Of a stretch of DNA of 64,000 bases, positions 34,893 through 44,087 are shown in pieces. The first letter of the stretch is position 1. Each line of letters starts with the position of its first letter. The notes beneath the pieces were generated by a model. It did not search any database and was not told the DNA's origin. It saw only the letters and a list, made by a program, of their open reading frames with translations. The stretch comes from Bacteroides luti (GTDB taxonomy: Bacteria > Bacteroidota > Bacteroidia > Bacteroidales > Bacteroidaceae). The position numbers and the translations under genes are program-made. The stretch is from assembly GCF_900128905.1 (NCBI RefSeq), contig NZ_FQTV01000008.1, forward strand, positions 62,001 to 126,000, read 5' to 3'.

Positions 34893-37205
34893 ATGAGAAT
34901 AAACACAAATAAAATAGCAACATTTCTACTCTTATTTATTCCAATAATCATTTTATTTGGATGTAAAGAAGATTACTACGATCCTTATTACAAGGCTCCC
35001 TCTCCTTTTACCGGGGTTCCTGACGATTTCGATTGGTCAACTATCAGTTCTATAAAGCTAACCGTAAACGTTAATGATGAATATAATGGCCAATATTACT
35101 ATGTGGTTGAAGTTTTCAATGATAACCCTGTTTTCAATCCTGATGCAACTTTATTAGCAAAAGGTGTTGCAAAACAAGCTGAAGCATATACCTCTGAAAT
35201 TAATTTTCCACAAGCGCTACAAACAATTTATATTCGCCAGACTGCTCCTAACGGACTGCAAGTAGTACAAGAAAGAACAATCGATGCTACAGATTTATCC
35301 GTAAACTTTGCAGGCAAATCATCTGGTTCAGCGAATACCAAGGTCTTCAGTCCACGCGCTGCTGCTCCCACTTATAGTGGTGATCGAACTAACGCCAATG
35401 TTATCGATCTGAAATCAACTTCCCAAACATTAACATCCGGAAAATCGTACGTTATCACAGGTGGCACTTATTCAGGTAATATAGTTTTCTGGGGCGGCCA
35501 GACAACGACTCTTTTTGTTGAAGGTGAATGGAACGTTCCGGTAAATCAGGAAGCTTTTCAAGACGGAATGGAAATTGTTGTTTTAAACGGAGGTAAAATA
35601 ACATTCAGTAATAGTAGTCAAACTATTTATGGATACAACAATGTAAACTTATTCATTATGGATGGAGGAGCCTTTAATCCTGAAAAGAAAAGTATTAATA
35701 TAAATTTCACGAATACAGGAGGTAACATATATAACGCCGGATCTTTTTATCTCAATGTAATGCAACTAAACGGTGGTAGGTTTTATAATAACAGTTCTAC
35801 TGTCAATATTGCACAGTTTACACAAACCGGAACCATTGAAAATCACGGAGTACTAACAATGGGATCAATTGACGCTTCCAATGGATTAGTTATTGATAAT
35901 TATTGCAATATGTCCGTAACCGGAGGTATTACGACTTCAGGCGGTACCTTTATCTTGCACAACAGCACTATTCTGTCATGTGTAAACTTTGATCCTAAAG
36001 GCACAGAGATAAATATGGAGGCTTATTCACTCTTTGATGTAACAGGCACGGCTACCTTTAACTCCTGGTCAAGCCAAATCAATGGTCCCGGAAGTTATAA
36101 TTATGGAACTTATTATTCATCAGACTATGCATTAACCCGCATAAAAAGAATTGTCTGCAACGGAAATAAGAACGTGTCATTTGCCGGGAATATTGAGCTT
36201 GAATGTTCATCTTATAAAACAAATGGTAATGGTATCTACCTTTATTCACCGGCACATGTCGTTAGTTACGGAAAACCTTCAGTCTTAATTCCCGCAAGTG
36301 AATGCACCGGTTCGGGAAGTTACCCACAAGGAACTACTCCTACCGATCCAACTTTTCCGATAGAAGTACCAACAAACAGTATATATACTTATGCCATAGA
36401 AGACCTTTGGCCTGCATACGGAGATTATGATATGAACGACCTTGTCTTAGAAAGCCAAACATCTTACACTTTAAACAGATTATCATCAACCACAAGCGTA
36501 TCAAGTCTAACTATCACTGCAAAGGTTATGGCTGTAGGCGCATTTAAAAAGCTGGGGGCAGCCTTTCAGCTAGACCAGATTCCGGCAAGCAATGTAACCA
36601 GTATTTCTGTAGAATCAGATTCACCAAACAACAGATTAAACGGGACTGTATTTACGGTTGGTTCCACCGGAGTTGAAACTGGTCAAAACAAAGCTGTTAT
36701 ACCTCTTTTTGATGAAGCTCATCATTTTTTAAACAACAGCGCTACTGAAAGATATTTTACACTTAACACAGAAAAAGGAGATTACATAACACCCAAACAA
36801 GTAAGAATAACAATCAACTTCAAAAGCGGCACTGTTAGTTCATCTGATATAGCTGTTAAATATCTGAATTTCTTTGTTGTAACAGATGGTAAAACCGAAA
36901 ATAGAAAGGAAGTTCATCTGGTAGGATACAACCCTACAGACAAGGCTATTACAAGTTATTTCGGTGGAGGGCCCAACAATATTCCTTCCAATAATGACCT
37001 GTCATTAAATGGAGTTTATTACAGGGGAACTGATAATTTAATATGGGGGCTAATGATTCCGGGAACATTTAGTTATCCTTCAGAATATAGTAGTATACTG
37101 AAAGCATATCCAAAATTTAAGTCATGGGCTACATCGGGTGGCACTACCAGTCAAGACTGGTATAGCAGTTCTAATGCTGATCAAACATATATTTACACAA
37201 AATAA
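34893..37205 (+). CDS. LruC-domain surface lipoprotein, second paralogue
   Basis: 770 aa. Lipobox LFGC (Cys24) followed by KEDYYDPYYKAPS. Same architecture as its neighbour: FDWSTISSIKLTVNVND, a repetitive Asn/Gly-rich beta region (about 170-470), and an LruC domain with YAIEDLWPAYGDYDMNDLVL and LNFFVVTDGK. Both proteins end with almost the same SGGTT...DWYSSSNAD-type tail. The conserved ends and divergent middle suggest variation in the exposed part. It precedes the polysaccharide locus by 80 bp; a functional link is only positional. Confidence 0.85.
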   Translation: MRINTNKIATFLLLFIPIIILFGCKEDYYDPYYKAPSPFTGVPDDFDWSTISSIKLTVNVNDEYNGQYYYVVEVFNDNPVFNPDATLLAKGVAKQAEAYTSEINFPQALQTIYIRQTAPNGLQVVQERTIDATDLSVNFAGKSSGSANTKVFSPRAAAPTYSGDRTNANVIDLKSTSQTLTSGKSYVITGGTYSGNIVFWGGQTTTLFVEGEWNVPVNQEAFQDGMEIVVLNGGKITFSNSSQTIYGYNNVNLFIMDGGAFNPEKKSININFTNTGGNIYNAGSFYLNVMQLNGGRFYNNSSTVNIAQFTQTGTIENHGVLTMGSIDASNGLVIDNYCNMSVTGGITTSGGTFILHNSTILSCVNFDPKGTEINMEAYSLFDVTGTATFNSWSSQINGPGSYNYGTYYSSDYALTRIKRIVCNGNKNVSFAGNIELECSSYKTNGNGIYLYSPAHVVSYGKPSVLIPASECTGSGSYPQGTTPTDPTFPIEVPTNSIYTYAIEDLWPAYGDYDMNDLVLESQTSYTLNRLSSTTSVSSLTITAKVMAVGAFKKLGAAFQLDQIPASNVTSISVESDSPNNRLNGTVFTVGSTGVETGQNKAVIPLFDEAHHFLNNSATERYFTLNTEKGDYITPKQVRITINFKSGTVSSSDIAVKYLNFFVVTDGKTENRKEVHLVGYNPTDKAITSYFGGGPNNIPSNNDLSLNGVYYRGTDNLIWGLMIPGTFSYPSEYSSILKAYPKFKSWATSGGTTSQDWYSSSNADQTYIYTK

Positions 37206-37288
37206 TTAAGAAAAAATGAGTGATAAAATCTTTATTTTAAATAACTTTGTATTTTAAACAGGACAGCTCTTTCAAAAATAAAAACACG

Positions 37289-37657
37289 ATGAAGAAAAAG
37301 ATATTATTAATTGATGACAAAGAGTCTATTGCAAAAGTTGTTTCCATCTATTTGTCCGGGGAATTCGATCTTATTTACTTTGAACATCCGGTCAAAGCCA
37401 TTGCATGGTTACAAGAAGGAAACATCCCCGATCTTATTATTTCAGACATCAGAATGCCCGAAATGCGTGGAGACGAATTTTTACATTACATCAAGGCAAA
37501 TGCTTTATTCAGCTCAATTCCGGTAATTATGCTTTCAAGCGAAGAGAGCACTTCAGAAAGAATCAGATTATTGGAAGAGGGTGCGGACGATTATATTTTG
37601 AAACCATTTAACCCAATGGAATTAAAAATCCGTATCAAAAAAATAATTAAAGAATAG
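37289..37657 (+). CDS. Single-domain response regulator (CheY-like)
   Basis: 122 aa from the ATG at 37289. An alternative TTG start at 37247 lies inside the -7 element TAACTTTG (37242-37249) and is rejected. Asp9/Asp10 (LLIDD), the phosphoacceptor Asp53 (LIISDIRMPEMRG), Ser83 (VIMLSSEE) and Lys105 (YILKPFNP) complete an intact receiver. There is no output domain and no kinase nearby. It abuts the sugar transferase gene with no gap (stop 37657, next ATG 37658), and that protein begins with a degenerate receiver, so protein-protein control of polysaccharide initiation is an attractive inference. Confidence 0.88.
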   Translation: MKKKILLIDDKESIAKVVSIYLSGEFDLIYFEHPVKAIAWLQEGNIPDLIISDIRMPEMRGDEFLHYIKANALFSSIPVIMLSSEESTSERIRLLEEGADDYILKPFNPMELKIRIKKIIKE

Positions 37658-38809
37658 ATGCAGCAACTCGTTTTTATAGGAACACAAACGCAAACTATCG
37701 CACATTTCAGCCAACTATCCGAAGGCAAAATAGTGATCACGGCAAATTGTATCGAAGCATCCAAATGGCTGTCTCAATATAATAATGAAAAGCCTGTGGT
37801 CATTCTTTTTGAAAAAGGACGTTTCAAAAAAGATCTAGCAGATATTTCTTACATTCACAACAAGTTTTATCATACCTATATTGTTCTTATCACAGATTCT
37901 TTAACTAAAGAAGAAAGTTACAGGTATTTAAAAAGCGGTATTTGCAATACCCTGTCTCCTAATGAAACCAAAGAGAATTTTGAGCATACACTAAACTTCA
38001 TTTTTACCAGGCAACATCAGTTCCGGAATGCCCTTCGGAATCAGAGTTCAATCAAACATTTCCACATGCCTGTAATGAAACGACTTTTCGACATTGCATT
38101 TTCAAGTCTGGCAATACTATGCCTATCACCGCTTCTTATCCTAACAACTATTGCTATTCGCTTAGAAAGTAAAGGTCCTGTAGTTTATAAATCAAAACGA
38201 GTTGGAAGCAACTACCGGATATTCGATTTTCTGAAATTCCGTTCCATGTACACCAACGCAGATAAACGTCTGAAAGAGTTTAATAACTTGAATCAATATA
38301 ATGGTGAACAGGAAGTTGCTTATGAAGAAGAAGTAATCCAAGCAAATGAATCAAATGATATGGATGAAATCATTCTGGTATCTGATGATTATGTAATTCC
38401 GGAACAGGAATATATTGCACAGAAAAGTGTTGAAAAGAAAAATTCATTCTTAAAATTCGAAAACGACCCCCGAATAACCAGAGTAGGGCGTTTTATCCGC
38501 AAATACAGCATTGACGAACTTCCGCAATTAATCAATATATTAAAAGGAGACATGTCCATTGTAGGTAATCGGCCTCTCCCACTCTATGAAGCAGAGCTAT
38601 TAACCAGCGACGAATATATAGACCGTTTTATGGCTCCGGCAGGACTCACAGGATTATGGCAGGTAGAGAAACGAGGCGACTCTGGAAAAATGTCAGCAGA
38701 AGAGAGAAAGCAATTAGATATTCAATATGCTAAAAACTATTCTTTTGCTATGGATATGAAAATTATTTTAAAAACAGCGACAGCGTTTGTTCAAAAGGAA
38801 AACGTATAA
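37658..38809 (+). CDS. Initiating polyprenyl-phosphate sugar phosphotransferase with pseudo-receiver domain
   Basis: 383 aa. Residues about 1-120 follow the receiver fold (LVFIGTQTQTIAHF, VVILFEKGRF, TYIVLITDSLTKEESYRYLK, then NTLSPNETKENFEHT) but lack the phosphoacceptor Asp and the acidic pair. From about 138, MKRLFDIAFSSLAILCLSPL is the membrane hairpin of the PglC/WcaJ family, followed by KSKRVGSNYRIFDFLKFRSM, NDPRITRVGRFIRKYSIDEL and GNRPLPLYEAE. It attaches the first sugar-1-phosphate to undecaprenyl phosphate. An acidic insert of about 50 residues (about 205-260) splits the catalytic domain, compared with the minimal PglC. Confidence 0.88.
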   Translation: MQQLVFIGTQTQTIAHFSQLSEGKIVITANCIEASKWLSQYNNEKPVVILFEKGRFKKDLADISYIHNKFYHTYIVLITDSLTKEESYRYLKSGICNTLSPNETKENFEHTLNFIFTRQHQFRNALRNQSSIKHFHMPVMKRLFDIAFSSLAILCLSPLLILTTIAIRLESKGPVVYKSKRVGSNYRIFDFLKFRSMYTNADKRLKEFNNLNQYNGEQEVAYEEEVIQANESNDMDEIILVSDDYVIPEQEYIAQKSVEKKNSFLKFENDPRITRVGRFIRKYSIDELPQLINILKGDMSIVGNRPLPLYEAELLTSDEYIDRFMAPAGLTGLWQVEKRGDSGKMSAEERKQLDIQYAKNYSFAMDMKIILKTATAFVQKENV

Positions 38810-38831
38810 CTTTGATTAAAAAGTATATAAT

Positions 38832-39569
38832 ATGATAAGAAAAATAGTTTCACTTCTTGTTTTTAGCATATTTTTTCTTGTGCCAATTCAGGCTCAGGAA
38901 AGTATAGCAAATATGGTTCCGGAAGATTACGTAAATTTTAAGTTACCTCCTTTGGATTCGTTGTTTGAAAATGCAAAAAAAAATCCACTGATTCAGATCC
39001 ATGACACAAAAAAAGAAGAAGAACTAGGGTTACTTAGTAAAGAAAAGAAAAGTTGGCTAAAGTATTTTTCTGTGGGAACATCATATCATTATGGGATTCA
39101 GGCATATACATCAGGATATTCAGATTCTGCTACCCCGCTTTATTATCAATACAATAATAATGCATCAAGTTATTATAATGTAGGTGGGTCTATATCTATT
39201 CCATTGGATGACTTGTTTGATCGTAAAAGAAGAATAAAGAATCAAAAGCTGCTTATTAAAGAAAGTGAATACATGAAAGAACAGAAATTTGATGAACTGA
39301 AACAACAAATTATTGATCTTTACACTACTGTTTTATCAAACCTCTCTATACTGAAACTAAAATCCGAATATATGGCATTTGCCAAAGCACAGTATCAGGT
39401 AGCCGAAAATGAATTTATAAATGGGAAAGTAGATGCAAGTTCATTAAGTGGAAGAAAAAGAATACAAATAGAGGCAGCAAGTGAATATGAATCTATAAGA
39501 GCAATACTTAACAACTCACTTTTAAAACTTGAAATGCTTTCCAGAACTTCAATTATCAATAAGAAATAA
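38832..39569 (+). CDS. Half-length TolC-like outer membrane protein
   Basis: 245 aa, signal peptide about 1-21 (IQAQE). The layout is N-terminal helix, beta-hairpin region (YFSVGTSYHYGIQAY, YYNVGGSISIPLDDL) and long amphipathic helices (about 140-240, coiled-coil). That equals one of the two repeats of TolC-type channels (usual length about 430-490 aa). It may trimerise or hexamerise into an export pore in place of a Wza protein, which is not present in the window. Its 3' end is followed by the Wzz-like gene after 10 bp. Confidence 0.7.
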   Translation: MIRKIVSLLVFSIFFLVPIQAQESIANMVPEDYVNFKLPPLDSLFENAKKNPLIQIHDTKKEEELGLLSKEKKSWLKYFSVGTSYHYGIQAYTSGYSDSATPLYYQYNNNASSYYNVGGSISIPLDDLFDRKRRIKNQKLLIKESEYMKEQKFDELKQQIIDLYTTVLSNLSILKLKSEYMAFAKAQYQVAENEFINGKVDASSLSGRKRIQIEAASEYESIRAILNNSLLKLEMLSRTSIINKK

Positions 39570-39579
39570 ATTTAAATCT

Positions 39580-41736
39580 ATGGAATATTTACTTTATCTA
39601 TCCAGATTTATATATCGCCTAAGATGGTGGTTAATAACAGTACCTGTAATTCTAACGTTATTAACAATATATTCCACCAAACATTTAGGAAGAACATATG
39701 ATGCTACTACAACAGTCTATACTGGAATAATTTCAGGATATACAGTTGAGACGACTACCGGAGCTGGTATAAATCTTACACAACAAAGCACTACTTTAGA
39801 TAATATTTTAACACTTATCACATCACAAAGTACATTAAAAAAAGTCTCACTACGACTTTATGCTCAAAACATGATCTATGGAGACCCCAATCATGACAAT
39901 ACTCATATTCAATCAAGTACTTACAAAGCATTATTTAGTATTACTCCTAAAGAAGTACTTAAACTAATAGATAAAAAAGACGAAAAAAAAACGATTGCGA
40001 ATCTAGAGGCTTATTCGAAACCCGATCCTAAGAATTTCATTTATGGCCTATTTTACTGGAATCACCCGGATTATTGTTATTCAGCACTATCTAACAAAAT
40101 AAAAGTAAACAGAATTGCAGGTAGTGATATGATTGAAATTGGTTATTCAAATGGAGATCCGGGAATAGCTTACAACACTCTGAAAATTTTAAATGACGAA
40201 TTTATTGATCAGTATCAACAATTAAGATTTGGCGAGACAAACAATGTAATCAAATTTTTTGAAGAAGAATTAGCACGATTAAAAAAGAAATTGGAAACAT
40301 CTGAAGATTCTCTGACAGCTTATAGTCTAAGTAAACGAATCATCAATTACGGAGAACAGACTAAACAAGTTGCAGGACAAAACACCGCTTACGAAGAAAA
40401 ATGCGAAGGTTTTTTACTAGAATATAACACTGCTAAAACATTAATAAATGAATTAGAAAAAAGGATGGACAGTCACACTAAATCTCTACGTAATAATAGT
40501 GAGTTTATTAGCAGAATGCAAAGAATTACAGATTTAACATCAAAAATAACTGATATCGAAACTTTTAATAATGAAAGTTCTTTAGAAGATCAAAATCTAA
40601 GTTCATATAAAAAACAACTAAAAAAAGCAGAAAACGATTTTAGTAAGTTTGCAGAAAAATATAGTGATCAAAAATATACAAAAGAAAAGATAGCACCAGA
40701 AGAAATTTTACAACAGTGGTTTGAACAAATGCTAAATTTGGAAAAAGCAGATGCAAAGTTAAAATTAATGGAATCCAGAAAAGGACTCATTGATGATAAA
40801 TATATTTTCTTTTCCCCCATTGGCAATACGCTAAAACGTATGGATCGTGATATTGGCTTTACGGAGAGCAACTACATGTCCATGCTTAACAGTTTAAATG
40901 CTGCACGCTTACGACAAAAAAACCTACAAATGACCTCAGCAACATTACGAGTTATAAATCCACCAGTATACCCTTTGGCAGCAGAAGCAACTAATAGAAA
41001 ATCGATCGTAATGGCTATTTTTTTTGGTAGTATTATTGCAATTTTAGGATTCTCATTAATCATAGAAATACTTGATAGAACACTCAGGGATAAGATTCGA
41101 TCGGAAAGACTTACGTCAAGCAAAGTTATCGGAGCTTTTCCGAGTAATAGTATAATCAGACTAAGAAATTTTAGTAAAGTCAGAAATAAAATAGCAACCC
41201 AGTTTATCTGTAATACACTTTTAGGATATCTACCCAATGATGGAAAAAGAATAATTAATCTAATAAGTACAGAAAGTAGAGATGGTAAGTCTTTTATAGG
41301 AAATCAAATGGAAGAATATTGGACGTCTATAGGGTTAAATGTAAAACATGTATCTTGGAATAAAGATTTCTCAAAAGATTCCAGAGATTTTTTACTTGCA
41401 GAATCTGTGAATGATTTATGTAAATCAATAGATGATACAGATATTCTTATAGTAGAATATCCACCATTAAAAGAATGTTTAACTCCGGAAAGATTAATTA
41501 ATGAAGCTGCACTTAATCTAGTTATAGCAAAAGCCAATAAAACATGGAAACTAACTGATCAGATCTTACTAAATGAACTAAAAAGATTAGCAAAGCCTAC
41601 TTCTCCTATTTTAGTTTACTTAAATAATGCAGAGAAAGATGTTGTTGAAAATTTCACAGGTCTTCTTCCTCCATACAATAGATTCAGAAAATTTATATAT
41701 AAATTGTCGCAATTAGGATTAACAGCCTCAGAATAA
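39580..41736 (+). CDS. Wzz/Wzc-like polysaccharide co-polymerase with degenerate BY-kinase domain
   Basis: 718 aa from ATG 39580; an in-frame ATG at 39529 overlaps the upstream gene and is unlikely. The first transmembrane helix is at about 14-34 (LRWWLITVPVILTLLTIYS); a large periplasmic region with coiled coils spans about 215-410; the second helix is at about 468-490 (MAIFFGSIIAILGFSLIIEI). The cytoplasmic end (about 550-718) follows the CpsD/Wzc kinase fold: LISTESRDGKSF keeps the GKS of Walker A, but the Walker B-like strand reads ILIVEYPPL and the C terminus lacks a tyrosine cluster. It likely sets chain length and bridges to the exporter without kinase activity. Confidence 0.8.
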   Translation: MEYLLYLSRFIYRLRWWLITVPVILTLLTIYSTKHLGRTYDATTTVYTGIISGYTVETTTGAGINLTQQSTTLDNILTLITSQSTLKKVSLRLYAQNMIYGDPNHDNTHIQSSTYKALFSITPKEVLKLIDKKDEKKTIANLEAYSKPDPKNFIYGLFYWNHPDYCYSALSNKIKVNRIAGSDMIEIGYSNGDPGIAYNTLKILNDEFIDQYQQLRFGETNNVIKFFEEELARLKKKLETSEDSLTAYSLSKRIINYGEQTKQVAGQNTAYEEKCEGFLLEYNTAKTLINELEKRMDSHTKSLRNNSEFISRMQRITDLTSKITDIETFNNESSLEDQNLSSYKKQLKKAENDFSKFAEKYSDQKYTKEKIAPEEILQQWFEQMLNLEKADAKLKLMESRKGLIDDKYIFFSPIGNTLKRMDRDIGFTESNYMSMLNSLNAARLRQKNLQMTSATLRVINPPVYPLAAEATNRKSIVMAIFFGSIIAILGFSLIIEILDRTLRDKIRSERLTSSKVIGAFPSNSIIRLRNFSKVRNKIATQFICNTLLGYLPNDGKRIINLISTESRDGKSFIGNQMEEYWTSIGLNVKHVSWNKDFSKDSRDFLLAESVNDLCKSIDDTDILIVEYPPLKECLTPERLINEAALNLVIAKANKTWKLTDQILLNELKRLAKPTSPILVYLNNAEKDVVENFTGLLPPYNRFRKFIYKLSQLGLTASE

Positions 41737-41743
41737 AAATAAA

Positions 41744-43204
41744 ATGCGAGAACTGCTCGAAAATATAGCAAAATTTATCATGTCAAAAATCTTTGTATAC
41801 ATGGGCTTATTGGCATTTATTGTTCTATTTTACAAAACAACAATACAAAGGGGGTGTGATTTTGGCTATATAGTAGTTGCTTCTCCATTCATTGCAATCG
41901 CCCTATATTTCTTATTAAAAAATCCGATATGGAGTTTTATGATTCTTTTCATAAATAACTATGCAATAATGGGGATAACTAGATACTATTCACTACCTGT
42001 ACCTATAAGTGTGTTAATGGATTCTATCATGTTATTTACATTTTTAGGCATAATTTTGAAAAATAATTTTATAAAAATCAATTGGGAAAGAGCTCTTAAT
42101 CCTTTAACATACTTAATTTTTATTTGGTTAATTTTTTGTTTAATGGAATTATTAAACCCCAAATTACCATCTTTCGCTGACTGGTACACAAAGGTCCGTA
42201 GCATAGTTTTTTACCCAATTATTATAATAATATTAACATCCATATCATTAAATAAATATAAACATATTAACATTATTTTATTTCTGTGGTCCATTTTAAC
42301 AATATTTGCAGCCTTCAAAGGATACTGGCAAAAGAACCATGGATTTGACTCTACTGAATTATATTGGTTATACGTGGGAGGAGGGGCAAAGACTCATCTA
42401 ATAAATACAGGTATCAGATATTTTTCTTTTTTTTCTGATGCCGGAAATTATGGTTCAAATATGGGTTTTTCGCTTGTGGTATTTTCTATAGCCGCTTTTT
42501 ATATAAAAAGCAAATGGCTTAAAATTTATTTCTTGATTGTTGCCCTAGCTGGAGGATATGGCATGATCATTTCAGGAACTCGTGGGGCATTAGCTGTACC
42601 ATTTGCAGGATATACTTTTTTTGTATTAATATCAAAAAATATAAAGCTAGCATTATCCTCTATTTTATTACTTACTACTGCTTTTTGTTTTCTCAATTTT
42701 ACCACAATTGGAAATAACAATAGTTTAATCAGAAGAATGCGTTCTGCTTTTGACACAAACGATTCATCCTTAAATATAAGATTAGAAAACCAGAAGATAC
42801 TTAAAAAATACTTAATTGATCTTCCGTTTGGAGCTGGAATAGGATTTGGTAATGTTCATGACCCCAAAAGCCCCGACTATAGATTTTCAGTTACTCCAAG
42901 AGATTCATGGTTTGTTAATATTTGGGTTCAAACAGGAATAATAGGATTATCCTTATACATTATGCTTCTATTTATGGGAATAATATTGGGTGGATATATT
43001 ATTCTTTTTAAAATAAAAAACAAAGAATTAGGAGGAATATTGGCTGCTTTACTTGCAGGAGTAGTTGGTATGACAGCTTCCGCTTATGGGAACGAAATAT
43101 TAGGACAATATCCGACTTGTTATCTCTATTTTATATGCTTTGCAATAGTTTTCATGGGTAAATATTACGATAAAGAATTAGAAGATCATGAAAAACTTGC
43201 CTGA
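41744..43204 (+). CDS. wzy: O-antigen polymerase/ligase-like membrane protein (Wzy)
   Basis: 486 aa with about 11-12 transmembrane helices. MIISGTRGALAVPFAGY fits the conserved SxSRG/GTRG region before the large loop of Wzy/WaaL proteins, and RDSWFVNIWVQTGIIGLSLY the conserved segment after it. It should polymerise lipid-linked repeat units in the periplasm. Only one such gene was seen in the window. The 3' end overlaps the next glycosyltransferase by 17 bp. Confidence 0.82.
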   Translation: MRELLENIAKFIMSKIFVYMGLLAFIVLFYKTTIQRGCDFGYIVVASPFIAIALYFLLKNPIWSFMILFINNYAIMGITRYYSLPVPISVLMDSIMLFTFLGIILKNNFIKINWERALNPLTYLIFIWLIFCLMELLNPKLPSFADWYTKVRSIVFYPIIIIILTSISLNKYKHINIILFLWSILTIFAAFKGYWQKNHGFDSTELYWLYVGGGAKTHLINTGIRYFSFFSDAGNYGSNMGFSLVVFSIAAFYIKSKWLKIYFLIVALAGGYGMIISGTRGALAVPFAGYTFFVLISKNIKLALSSILLLTTAFCFLNFTTIGNNNSLIRRMRSAFDTNDSSLNIRLENQKILKKYLIDLPFGAGIGFGNVHDPKSPDYRFSVTPRDSWFVNIWVQTGIIGLSLYIMLLFMGIILGGYIILFKIKNKELGGILAALLAGVVGMTASAYGNEILGQYPTCYLYFICFAIVFMGKYYDKELEDHEKLA

Positions 43205-44084
43205 ATTATCCATTATAACCATCAACTACAATGGAATGAAAGATACGGGTGAACTAATTAAATCACTCCAAGAACATGTATCTTTTCCTTATGAAATAAT
43301 TGTAGTCGATAATGCATCAAAAATCAATGAAGCAGTACTTTTGCAAGAGAAATATCCATATATTATAAGTATAAGAAGTGAGAGGAATTTAGGCTTTTCA
43401 GGCGGAAATAACTTAGGAATAAGCAAAGCAAAAGGAAAGTATATTTTTTTATTGAATAACGATACGTTTATTGAAGAGAATACTTTTCATTATTTAATTA
43501 AAAGACTGGAAAGTGCCCCACAAATTGGAGCAGTTTCACCAAAGATTAAATTTGCTATTCCTTCACGCAACATTCAGTTTGCCGGTTACATTCCATTGAG
43601 CCCAATTACTTTGCGAAATGATCTTATCGGATTTAAAGAAGTAGACAATGGACAGTTTGACACTCCTATTCGTACTCCTTATTGTCATGGTGCAGCTATG
43701 ATGGTAAAAAAAGAAGTGCTAGAAAAAGTAGGATATATGCCCGAAATTTATTTTCTTTACTATGAAGAGCTGGATTGGAGCACCCAAATAGAAAAAGCGG
43801 GATATGAATTGTGGTATGAACCTCATTGCACTGTTTATCACAAGGAAAGTCAAAGTACTGGTCAGCAAAGTTATCTGCGTACTTTTTATCTCACCCGCAA
43901 CCGGCTATTGTACGCTTGGCGTAACAGATACGGAATCACTCGATGGGTATCCATTTTGTACCAGCTGGTGGTTGCTGCTCCAAAGAATACGCTGTCTTTT
44001 CTTCTGAAAGGCAGAACAGATTTAGCAAAAGCTATATTCAAAGGGATATTCGCATTTTTTAAGTTAGAACACAAAGTTGTTTAA
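43188..44084 (+). CDS. Glycosyltransferase family 2 (rhamnosyltransferase-like)
   Basis: 298 aa. LSIITINYNGMKDTGELI (nucleotide-sugar strand), IIVVDNASK, RNLGFSGGNNLGISKAKG and FLLNNDTFIEE (DxD-equivalent NND) are typical of the WbbL/GT2 branch. HGAAMMVKKEVLEKVG and YYEELDWSTQIEKAGYE follow. It is a cytoplasmic enzyme adding a sugar to the lipid-linked repeat; the sugar is unknown. Translational coupling with the polymerase gene is likely (17 bp overlap). Confidence 0.88.
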   Translation: MKNLPELSIITINYNGMKDTGELIKSLQEHVSFPYEIIVVDNASKINEAVLLQEKYPYIISIRSERNLGFSGGNNLGISKAKGKYIFLLNNDTFIEENTFHYLIKRLESAPQIGAVSPKIKFAIPSRNIQFAGYIPLSPITLRNDLIGFKEVDNGQFDTPIRTPYCHGAAMMVKKEVLEKVGYMPEIYFLYYEELDWSTQIEKAGYELWYEPHCTVYHKESQSTGQQSYLRTFYLTRNRLLYAWRNRYGITRWVSILYQLVVAAPKNTLSFLLKGRTDLAKAIFKGIFAFFKLEHKVV

Positions 44085-44087
44085 CGG

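Noticed and set aside
37206..37288. Invertible capsule promoter or UpxY-type antiterminator at the head of the locus
   Set aside because: No inverted-repeat pair flanking the promoter and no UpxY/UpxZ gene is seen; the locus starts with a response regulator.
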